From Muribaculaceae bacterium (GTDB taxonomy: Bacteria; Pseudomonadota; Alphaproteobacteria; Rs-D84), in contig JAMPEH010000184.1 of NCBI GenBank assembly GCA_023665245.1, positions 1-5,244 on the forward strand: a DNA stretch of 5,244 nt, written 5' to 3'. Positions 1 to 5,244 of the stretch are shown piece after piece (within the stretch, counting starts at the first letter, position 1; every line of letters starts with the position of its first letter). A model generated the notes under the pieces. The model had not been told where the DNA came from, searched no databases, and saw nothing but the letters and a program-made list of their open reading frames with translations. A program made the translations under genes and the position numbers.

Positions 1-1
1 C

Positions 2-802
2 CGTAGTATCGAGGATCGGGAGGTAACCAAAACCACCGTTACGGTGAATACCGCAAACGGCGAGGAGCATGAAGTCACCACCACAACGATTGAGAAATTC
101 GCCGTCTACACGATTTCATATAACGGCGAAGTTTATTTTGCCGAGAATGTCTTTCATTTAACGGCAGAACAGAAAACGCTGGCAAATGACTATGCGTATA
201 ATCTCAGCCTGTTTCTGGGCGACAGTATGTTTCAGGGCTTGCCCGAAGGGTACAAAACCATTACGCCGCTCGGGGACATTCGTTTTACCGATGGGCAAAC
301 TGCGGTTGTTTACTTCAATCAGACAGACGAGCGATATGCCGGTCAACCCTACGGTACGGACAATATCGGCGGATACGGCTGCGGGCCGACCTCTATGGCA
401 ATGGTTGTATCTTCGCTGACAGATAAAACCGTCGATCCGGTTGAAATGGCAAAATGGGCGTATGAAAATGGTTATTGGTGCGCCGGAAACGGCTCCTATC
501 ATTCGCTGATTCCCGGTGCGGCTAAAGCGTGGGGGCTTGCGGTTGAAGGCTGCGGCAAGGAGGACGGACAAAAAATCGTAGATGCACTGGCGGAGGGAAA
601 ATTGGTCGTTGCCATTATGACGAAAGGCCATTTTACAAGCAGCGGCCATTTTATCGTTCTCCGCGGCGTCAAGGACGGTCAAATTCTCATTGCCGACCCT
701 TTCAGCTATGACCGCAGCCAAATGACATGGGAACTTTCCCTTATTCTAAACGAAGCCGGCTCGTATGCCGCAGCAGACGGTCCGTTCTGGATTATCGGTT
801 AA
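2..802 (+). CDS. C39-like cysteine peptidase domain, C-terminal part of a larger ICE protein (5' partial)
   Basis: The reading frame is open to the left edge with no stop, so this is the last 266 codons of a longer protein. A GTG at 44 is in frame but lacks a ribosome binding site and is probably internal. Counting from that GTG, residues 19-90 form a beta-rich lead-in (YTISYNGEVYFAENVFHL) and about 90-252 form a papain-like C39_2 type domain. The likely catalytic residues are Cys113 in GYGCGPTSM (codon 380-382), His202 in SSGHFIVL (647-649) and Asp218 in IADP (695-697), in the usual C...H...D order. The protein ends in FWIIG. In Clostridia ICEs a protein with this ending sits just before virB4; I recall it as the CD1108-type mobile element protein. 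Because of this position, a role in opening the wall or processing a surface component during conjugation is inferred. No C39 ABC transporter is visible here, so bacteriocin-leader processing is unlikely. Domain call is good; substrate is unknown. Confidence 0.85.
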   Translation, partial: RSIEDREVTKTTVTVNTANGEEHEVTTTTIEKFAVYTISYNGEVYFAENVFHLTAEQKTLANDYAYNLSLFLGDSMFQGLPEGYKTITPLGDIRFTDGQTAVVYFNQTDERYAGQPYGTDNIGGYGCGPTSMAMVVSSLTDKTVDPVEMAKWAYENGYWCAGNGSYHSLIPGAAKAWGLAVEGCGKEDGQKIVDALAEGKLVVAIMTKGHFTSSGHFIVLRGVKDGQILIADPFSYDRSQMTWELSLILNEAGSYAAADGPFWIIG

Positions 803-827
803 ACTATCAAATACAAAGGACACAAAA

Positions 828-992
828 ATGTATGTTTTAATTTTTATTTTAGGAACTCTTCTCGGCGGCTTGCTTGCCTTTTGCTTCTTCTGTATGTTTG
901 CCATAAATGCACCGGAAGCAGGGGCGGAGCGCCGTTTTATTGAGAAACAAGAACGAACCAAGGAAGGAGGACACCGTGAATCGTCAAAATGA
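828..992 (+). CDS. Small single-pass membrane protein, DUF3789-like
   Basis: This is a 54-residue protein starting at ATG 828, preceded by AAAGGA at 815-820 with a 7-base spacer. Residues 2-26 are one hydrophobic helix (MYVLIFILGTLLGGLLAFCF...) with small-residue packing positions G9, G13, G14 and two cysteines, C19 and C22. The remaining ~28 residues are charged and hydrophilic (RRFIEKQERTKEGGHR). The positive charges suggest a cytoplasmic tail, with the N-terminus outside. Length, glycine pattern and position immediately before virB4 match my memory of DUF3789, a tiny membrane protein family of Firmicute mobile elements with no established function. It starts 25 bases after the peptidase stop, and its last 17 bases overlap the virB4 start, so translation of the two is probably coupled. 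It may be a membrane subunit or assembly factor of the mating channel; this is inference from context only. Confidence 0.75.
   Translation: MYVLIFILGTLLGGLLAFCFFCMFAINAPEAGAERRFIEKQERTKEGGHRESSK
961..970 (+). promoter_or_regulatory. Ribosome binding site fixing the GTG start of virB4
   Basis: AGGAAGGAGG lies 5 bases before GTG 976 and inside the coding sequence of the preceding small membrane protein. It rules out the in-frame ATG at 907, which has no comparable site, as the start of the VirB4 protein. Confidence 0.85.
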
Positions 993-3918
993 ATACGAGA
1001 CCTATTATATCCCGCCGAATTTCATTGAGGGCAGCACCCTGTTCGGTGGGATGTTCAAACTGCGGAATGTCATAGAAGCCGGTATTCTTGCCGCCGTAAT
1101 CGGCGTGTCCATTATTTTTCTGGAGCTTTCGCTTACAGTCCGTATCATCCTGTTATGTCTCACCGCACTCCCTGCGGCGCTTATTGCGCTGATCGGGATT
1201 TCCGGCGAATGCCTTTCTTCCTTTGTCCTGTCCTTCTTCAAGTTTCTGTTCAGTCGGCGTGTGATCGGCAAGACGGAAGAAAAGAAAGAAAAATCGGCAA
1301 AGAAGCCCCAAAAACCAATAGAGAAAGAAACACCGCCTGCGGATACTGCGGAAGCCTCCATGCTTTCGGAAATTCTGGCGGTTATCCGTAAACGCTCGGC
1401 ACATAAGGAAAAACCAAAAAAGGAGCTGGTAAAAGCCGCTGAAACGAAAAAAAGCAAGAACTCGCCGCGTAGAGGAAAAACGGAATCCAAGTATCTGAAT
1501 CCCGCAGCAGAATATCTGCCGGTTGAGAAAATCGAGAACGGCATTATCTATACCAAGGATCACCGCTATATCAAGGTGATTGAGGTCGTACCCATTAACT
1601 TTCTGCTGCGCAGCGGCAGAGAACAGCGGAATATCATCTATTCCTTTATCTCGTATCTGAAAATCAGCCCTGTCAAAATCCAGTTTAAGGTGCTGACGAA
1701 ACGTGCGGACATTAACCGCCATTTGGATATTGTGAAAAAGGAGATGGCACAGGAAACCGATCCGAACTGCCGTATGCTTCAGGAGGATTATTTGCATTTG
1801 ATAGACCGCATCGGCTCCAAAGAAGCGACTACCCGCCGCTTTTTTATTTCCTTTGAATATGAATCCATGGGAAGACGCAGCGGCGGCGAAGAGGACGATG
1901 CTATCGCTTCCTTGCAGGTTGCGGCCCGCACAGCGATGAACTATTTAAAGCAATGCGGAAACGAAGTCGTTACGCCGGAGAACGAGGATGAATTCACGGT
2001 GGATGTACTGTATAACATTCTCTGCCGTCAAAGTAGCGCGGATATCCCTCTTGCACAGCGAGTGCAGAATGTGGTGTCCGATTATCTGGCGGCCGGCAAA
2101 GACACGGAGAATATTCCGAGCGCCGAATTTTTCGCTCCGAAGCAAATCGACTGCACGCACGGTAAATACATCTGCGTGGACGGGCTGTATCACAGTTATT
2201 TGATGATCCCGTCCTTCGGGTACAAATCACAGGTTACCGCCGGGTGGCTGAGCCTGATTGTCAACGCCGGGGATGGGATTGACATGGATTTGTTTCTGTC
2301 CAAACAGCCGAAAGAGCGCATGGTGCAGAAGCTCGGACAGCAGATACGCATCAACCGTTCTAAAATCAAGGAAACGAGCGATACAAATACGGATTTTGAC
2401 GACCTGGACAGCGCTATCCGAAGCGGATATTTCCTAAAAAACGGTCTTGCCAACAACGAGGATTTTTACTATATGAATCTGCTGATTACGATTACGGCAG
2501 AAACGCCGGAGGATCTGGAATGGCGGGAACGGGAAATGCGCAAGCTGCTGCTTTCCCAGGACTTGAATATCGTGACCTGCTCTTTTCGTGAGGAGCAGGC
2601 TTTTTTATCGGCTCTGCCGCTGGTATCGATGGAAAAGCATTTGTATGAGCGTTCCAAGCGCAATGTGCTGACCTCTGGTGCGGCAAGTTGCTATCCCTTT
2701 ACCGCCTATGAGCTTTGTGACGACAACGGAATCATGCTGGGGGTAAACAAATTCAATAATTCGCTGACTATCGTAGATATTTTCAATTCCCGCAATTACA
2801 AAAACGCCAATATCAGCATTATGGGGACTTCGGGAGCCGGAAAAACCTTCACGATGCAGCTAATGGGACTGCGTATGCGGCGAAAAGGGATACAGGTATT
2901 TGTAATCGCACCGCTGAAAGGACACGAATTTCACCGTGCCTGCACCAATATCGGCGGCGAATTTATTTCTATCTCTCCCGCTTCCAATACCTGCATCAAT
3001 GTAATGGAGATACGCAAGGTGGACAAAAGCGTAGACGAACTGCTGGACGGCGGCGGAGTGGAGCGTTCCGAGCTGGCGTCAAAAATACAGCAGCTACATA
3101 TCTTTTTCAGTCTGCTGATACCGGACATTACGCACGAGGAACGGCAGCTTTTAGACGAAGCGCTGATCCGTACATACGCCGCAAAAGGTATCACGCACGA
3201 TAACGATTCGCTGACCGATCCCGATCACCCGGATAAATATAAGGAAATGCCGATTCTTGGAGACTTATACGATGTGCTGATTGCATCACAAGAAAGAAAG
3301 CGACTGGCAAATATTCTGAATCGCCTTGTTCACGGCTCGGCGCAGACCTTTTCCCGTCAGACCAATGTGGATTTGGACAACAAATATACGGTTTTGGATA
3401 TTTCCGAGCTGACCGGTGATCTGTTGACAGTAGGAATGTTTGTGGCACTTGATTTCGTATGGGATAAGGCAAAGGAAAACAGAGCGGTCGAAAAGGCAAT
3501 TTTTATCGACGAATGCTGGAAGCTGATCGGCGCCGGCAGTAATCGTCTTGCCGCCGAGTATGTGCTAGAGATCTTCAAAATCATCCGCGGTTACGGCGGC
3601 TCGGCTGTCTGCGCCACACAGGACATTAACGACTTTTTTGCCTTGGAGGACGGAAAGTACGGCAAAGGTATAATCAACAATTGCAAGACTAAAATCGTGC
3701 TGAACTTGGAGGACGACGAAGCCCAGCGGGTACAGTCGATTATGCGGCTGTCCGAAGCGGAGGTGATGGAGATCACGCACTTTGAGCGTGGCAACGGCTT
3801 GATTTCTACGAACAACAACAATGTCACGGTAGAGTTTAAATGCAGTGATTTGGAAAAGAGTCTGATTACGACCGACCGCCGTGAGCTTCAGGAATTGATC
3901 GAGCAGAAAAGGACGTGA
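976..3918 (+). CDS. virB4: PrgI-VirB4 fusion: type IV secretion conjugation ATPase (CD1110-like)
   Basis: This is a 980-residue ATPase that would power assembly or substrate transfer of the conjugative type IV secretion system at the inner face of the membrane. Residues ~7-98 resemble a PrgI-family domain: YYIPPNFI and LFGGMFKLRNVIEAG, then two membrane helices (~33-50 and ~57-75) and a FLFSRRVIGK end. Residues ~99-172 are a Lys/Glu-rich, probably disordered linker. Residues ~180-590 are the VirB4/CagE/TrbE N-terminal region (EYLPVEKI, GIIYTKDHRYIKVIEVVPINF). The RecA-like motor follows, with Walker A GTSGAGKT at 617-624 (bases 2824-2847), Walker B AIFIDE at 841-846 (Asp845, Glu846), ATQ at 880-882 and ERGNGLI near 937-943. 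All key ATPase residues are present, so it should be active. The start is GTG 976, set by a strong ribosome binding site; the gene overlaps its upstream neighbour by 17 bases. Typical unfused VirB4 proteins are about 800 residues, so the extra length is the PrgI domain plus linker. Confidence 0.95.
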   Translation: MNRQNEYETYYIPPNFIEGSTLFGGMFKLRNVIEAGILAAVIGVSIIFLELSLTVRIILLCLTALPAALIALIGISGECLSSFVLSFFKFLFSRRVIGKTEEKKEKSAKKPQKPIEKETPPADTAEASMLSEILAVIRKRSAHKEKPKKELVKAAETKKSKNSPRRGKTESKYLNPAAEYLPVEKIENGIIYTKDHRYIKVIEVVPINFLLRSGREQRNIIYSFISYLKISPVKIQFKVLTKRADINRHLDIVKKEMAQETDPNCRMLQEDYLHLIDRIGSKEATTRRFFISFEYESMGRRSGGEEDDAIASLQVAARTAMNYLKQCGNEVVTPENEDEFTVDVLYNILCRQSSADIPLAQRVQNVVSDYLAAGKDTENIPSAEFFAPKQIDCTHGKYICVDGLYHSYLMIPSFGYKSQVTAGWLSLIVNAGDGIDMDLFLSKQPKERMVQKLGQQIRINRSKIKETSDTNTDFDDLDSAIRSGYFLKNGLANNEDFYYMNLLITITAETPEDLEWREREMRKLLLSQDLNIVTCSFREEQAFLSALPLVSMEKHLYERSKRNVLTSGAASCYPFTAYELCDDNGIMLGVNKFNNSLTIVDIFNSRNYKNANISIMGTSGAGKTFTMQLMGLRMRRKGIQVFVIAPLKGHEFHRACTNIGGEFISISPASNTCINVMEIRKVDKSVDELLDGGGVERSELASKIQQLHIFFSLLIPDITHEERQLLDEALIRTYAAKGITHDNDSLTDPDHPDKYKEMPILGDLYDVLIASQERKRLANILNRLVHGSAQTFSRQTNVDLDNKYTVLDISELTGDLLTVGMFVALDFVWDKAKENRAVEKAIFIDECWKLIGAGSNRLAAEYVLEIFKIIRGYGGSAVCATQDINDFFALEDGKYGKGIINNCKTKIVLNLEDDEAQRVQSIMRLSEAEVMEITHFERGNGLISTNNNNVTVEFKCSDLEKSLITTDRRELQELIEQKRT

Positions 3919-3924
3919 TGACCG

Positions 3925-3967
3925 TAATACGCAGTTATTACGAATTTAATGCGTATTAGCCGCATTA
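3925..3967. other. Overlapping inverted repeats, possible mutually exclusive hairpins
   Basis: TAATACGCA at 3925-3933 is the exact reverse complement of TGCGTATTA at 3950-3958, with a 16-base loop. TAATGCG at 3947-3953 is the exact reverse complement of CGCATTA at 3961-3967, with a 7-base loop. They share bases 3950-3953, so only one stem can form at a time. Neither stem is followed by a run of T, so a Rho-independent terminator is not supported. They may simply be a by-product of near-palindromic repeat units, or may act as an RNA processing or regulatory switch. Confidence 0.5.
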
Positions 3968-3997
3968 CACGGTTTTAATACGGACTTTATGCGTATA
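3925..3997 (+). repeat. Six phased 11-bp direct repeats in two triads (iteron- or operator-like array)
   Basis: The gap between virB4 and the next gene contains six tandem 11-mers. Triad one: TAATACGCAGT (3925), TATTACGAATT (3936), TAATGCGTATT (3947). A 7-base spacer AGCCGCA (3958-3964) follows. Triad two: TTACACGGTTT (3965), TAATACGGACT (3976), TTATGCGTATA (3987). The consensus is TAATRCGnAtT. T1, C6 and G7 are invariant; A9 and T11 occur in five of six. The whole triad recurs at a 40-base offset with 23 of 33 positions identical. The 11-base blocks on either side (3914-3924 and 3998-4008) do not fit, so the array is bounded. A period of one helical turn would put all units of a triad on one DNA face, as in known operator and iteron arrays. 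Its bound protein is unknown. The array ends directly at the ribosome binding site of the next gene, so control of that gene is the simplest inference. Confidence 0.8.
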
Positions 3998-4002
3998 AGG
4001 AA

Positions 4003-4007
4003 GGGAG
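4003..4007 (+). promoter_or_regulatory. Ribosome binding site of the DUF5697-like gene
   Basis: GGGAG (within AAGGAAGGGAG, 3997-4007) lies 6 bases before ATG 4014. It begins right where the last 11-bp repeat unit ends, so a protein bound to the array, or a hairpin in it, could influence translation or transcription of this gene. Confidence 0.75.
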
Positions 4008-4013
4008 ATACCG

Positions 4014-4532
4014 ATGAAAACCAGAGAACAGATATACCGAAAGGAAGCCGCCGAGCTTCTGCGGGACATTTCCACCTATCACTATATCCGGCACGATCAG
4101 CTTTTGCGGCTCTATCCGAACAAGACGGAAAAGATCGACAATCTTCTTTCCTACCTTGTCAGACAGGGACGCATTTTTTATGATTCCGACCGCGGTATGT
4201 ATCACGATGGAACGGAAGCGCAGCCGGATATGCACAGCATTGCCGCCTTATGGGTGCTGATTGATTTTATTGAAAAGACTGAGTATCATTCAGCCGCAGA
4301 GTTTCCCGCCAGCCTGATTTTCCTTGCCGGTGAGGAAATTTACGAGGTAGTCTATGTTTCATCAGATAATACGGCGCTGCTTGAACACGCTTTGGCACAA
4401 AACCAGCCGGACGGAAAACGAATCGTCATTACGGAGGATGCGTCGGTTATTCAGGCGCTGCGAATAGATGAAGTAGCAGCGTACTGTACCGTATCGGAAA
4501 ACGGACAGGTTCAGTATTACAAGCAAAGTTAG
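4014..4532 (+). CDS. DUF5697-like mobile element protein with N-terminal winged helix
   Basis: This is a 172-residue protein starting at ATG 4014 after a good ribosome binding site. Residues ~7-66 read as a winged helix-turn-helix: a helix (REQIYRKEAAELLRDISTY), the segment IRHDQLLRLYP, a recognition-type helix (KTEKIDNLLSYLVRQGRI) and a wing hairpin (IFYDSDRGMYH). Residues ~74-172 form an alpha/beta domain with strands such as EIYEVVYVSS and KRIVITED and a terminal GQVQYYKQ strand. The first part recalls the wHTH of replication-relaxation type mobile element proteins, but I see no clear catalytic motif. Sequence style and position match my memory of DUF5697, common in Clostridia ICEs and of unknown function. 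It lies just after the 11-bp repeat array and is followed after 10 bases by the next gene, so the two form a pair. DNA binding, perhaps to the array next door, is inference. Confidence 0.8.
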   Translation: MKTREQIYRKEAAELLRDISTYHYIRHDQLLRLYPNKTEKIDNLLSYLVRQGRIFYDSDRGMYHDGTEAQPDMHSIAALWVLIDFIEKTEYHSAAEFPASLIFLAGEEIYEVVYVSSDNTALLEHALAQNQPDGKRIVITEDASVIQALRIDEVAAYCTVSENGQVQYYKQS

Positions 4533-4536
4533 GAGG
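4531..4536 (+). promoter_or_regulatory. Ribosome binding site supporting a TTG start
   Basis: A perfect AGGAGG begins inside the TAG stop codon of the upstream gene and sits 6 bases before TTG 4543. No in-frame ATG or GTG lies nearby at a suitable distance, so TTG is the best start of the downstream gene. The stop/ribosome-site overlap suggests translational coupling. Confidence 0.85.
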
Positions 4537-4542
4537 ACACTT

Positions 4543-5205
4543 TTGGAAAGACAAGTCATATCACAAAGAATCGGGCGGATTATCGGTGACATCGGCAAGC
4601 TGCAAAACACGCTTTACGCCATGGAAAACACCGATATTCAGCAATACCCCGATAATTACGCTATGCTCTCTACCGACGCCGCATTGCGCAGCGAGCTGAT
4701 CGCCTGCCGGATACGGCATTTACTTTACGGGAGTACCAATGTAAAAAAGCCTGAATATTTAGCTTCGGCGGGCGTGGTACAGGGCATCAAAATTCAAGAC
4801 AATGATGGGATTCTTGAAATCACGCTACCGTGTCTCTTGCCCAAAAGAAAACAGCGGCAAAGTACGGAATTTCTGACCGATCCTGTTTATTTCACGCTCA
4901 GTCAGTATGCCGACTCCCATACGATGCCGCGATATGCGCACTGCGTTGTCTGCTTTTCGCATATTTACAGTCCGGAGCTGCCGAAACGGCGAATTCGGGA
5001 TTATGACAATCTGGAACTGAAACAGCTTTTGGATGTGATCGCTGCCTTTATTATGGAGGACGACAGCGGGCTTTTATGCGACGCTTATAACACGACCGAA
5101 ATCGGAGAAACCGACAGCACGCGGATTTCGGTTATGGATTGCAGCCGCTTTTCCGGATGGATCAAGGAGCGTGAAAATCGCCTGAAATCCATATCCGATT
5201 TTTAA
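4543..5205 (+). CDS. DUF6100-like protein with a RusA-like nuclease core
   Basis: This is a 220-residue protein beginning at TTG 4543. Residues 1-65 are mainly helical. The part from ~87 on follows the order of RusA Holliday junction resolvases: a first strand GILEITLPCLLPKRK (89-103), a middle strand AHCVVCFSHIYSPEL (132-146), the motif RRIRDYDNLELKQLLD (149-164), then IMEDDSGLLCDAY (170-182) and a closing strand TRISVMD. Compared with E. coli RusA as I remember it (RRRRDLDNLQK...DALT...LDDAQVVDY), Asp153, Asp155 and Asp174 fall exactly where catalytic Asp70, Asp72 and Asp91 are expected. The active-site Lys is displaced by one (Lys160 rather than 159). I recall the family label as DUF6100, frequent beside DUF5697 in Clostridia ICEs. 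A role in resolving or trimming branched DNA during excision, transfer or replication is inference. The N-terminal ~85 residues are additional to ordinary RusA (~120 residues). Confidence 0.8.
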   Translation: MERQVISQRIGRIIGDIGKLQNTLYAMENTDIQQYPDNYAMLSTDAALRSELIACRIRHLLYGSTNVKKPEYLASAGVVQGIKIQDNDGILEITLPCLLPKRKQRQSTEFLTDPVYFTLSQYADSHTMPRYAHCVVCFSHIYSPELPKRRIRDYDNLELKQLLDVIAAFIMEDDSGLLCDAYNTTEIGETDSTRISVMDCSRFSGWIKERENRLKSISDF

Positions 5206-5244
5206 GGTTTTTCACTCTTCCGTTTTGGGACACCGGGAAAGGCT

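Noticed and set aside
765..827. Upstream extension of the small membrane protein to an ATG at 765
   Set aside because: It lies inside the peptidase gene without a ribosome binding site. ATG 828 has one and begins directly with the membrane helix.
907..975. In-frame ATG at 907 as the start of the VirB4 protein
   Set aside because: It would add 23 residues unlike the family, has no ribosome binding site, and overlaps the small membrane gene much more deeply. GTG 976 has a near-ideal site 5 bases upstream and gives the expected PrgI-like N-terminus.
1153..1797. Long minus-strand open frames opposite the genes (for example 158-721, 1153-1797)
   Set aside because: They lie wholly opposite strongly supported genes, lack ribosome binding sites and family-like motifs, and arise from codon bias of the real strand.
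3918..3959. A 13-codon frame (TGATG overlap with the virB4 stop) as a leader peptide
   Set aside because: An AAAAGGA lies just upstream, but the frame is very short, spans the repeat array, and has no composition or regulatory pattern pointing to a real peptide. It is not supported without comparison.
3925..3998. CRISPR array or Rho-independent terminator
   Set aside because: The units are 11 bp without unique spacers, which is not CRISPR. The stems are AT-rich and not followed by a T run, which is not an intrinsic terminator.
3971..3999. Promoter using TATAAG (3994-3999) as -10 for the downstream gene
   Set aside because: No convincing -35 hexamer is found about 17 bases upstream (GGTTTT). 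The -10 would also run into the ribosome binding site, leaving no room for a normal start.
3919..4013. Origin of transfer (oriT)
   Set aside because: No relaxase gene or recognisable nick-site motif is nearby, and oriT usually lies next to the relaxase. The repeats fit a binding array better.
3989..4183. A 64-residue frame overlapping the start of the DUF5697-like gene
   Set aside because: It has no ribosome binding site, begins within the last repeat and has a composition typical of a shifted-frame shadow. The overlapping frame from 4014 has clear domain structure.

Overview
The window is a piece of the conjugation module of an integrative and conjugative element (ICE/CTn-type) from a Firmicute, most likely a gut Clostridia member (Oscillospiraceae/Lachnospiraceae type). 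The evidence is a fused PrgI-VirB4 type IV secretion ATPase, small conserved accessory genes of the kind found in Clostridioides difficile CTn and Tn1549-like elements, strong AGGAGG-type ribosome binding sites, and GTG and TTG starts. Family labels come from memory of these protein families, not from a search.

Layout: all five genes are on the + strand and closely packed. (1) 2-802 is the 3' end of a larger protein that finishes in a C39-like cysteine peptidase domain, probably the cell-wall or VirB1-position component. (2) 828-992 encodes a 54-residue single-pass membrane protein resembling DUF3789. (3) 976-3918 encodes a 980-residue protein with an N-terminal PrgI-like two-helix membrane domain, a Lys-rich linker and a complete VirB4 ATPase; its GTG start lies inside the preceding gene. 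(4) 4014-4532 encodes a 172-residue DUF5697-like protein with an N-terminal winged helix. (5) 4543-5205 encodes a 220-residue DUF6100-like protein from a TTG start. Its C-terminal half carries a pattern very like the catalytic core of RusA Holliday junction resolvases.

The largest gap, 3919-4013 between virB4 and the DUF5697-like gene, holds the most unusual structure. It has six 11-bp direct repeats (consensus TAATRCGnAtT) in two phased triads split by a 7-bp spacer and ending at the ribosome binding site of the next gene. Within it are overlapping inverted repeats that could form alternative hairpins. The 11-bp period is about one DNA helical turn, so it looks like a protein-binding array: an operator, an iteron or a centromere-like site.

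Working model: genes 1-3 belong to the mating channel (wall peptidase, small membrane subunit, inner-membrane anchored ATPase). Genes 4 and 5, beyond the repeat array, look like DNA-side functions (a DNA-binding wHTH protein and a RusA-fold nuclease-like protein). The array may mark a regulatory boundary between the two. The last 39 bases (5206-5244) show no recognisable gene start or terminator.
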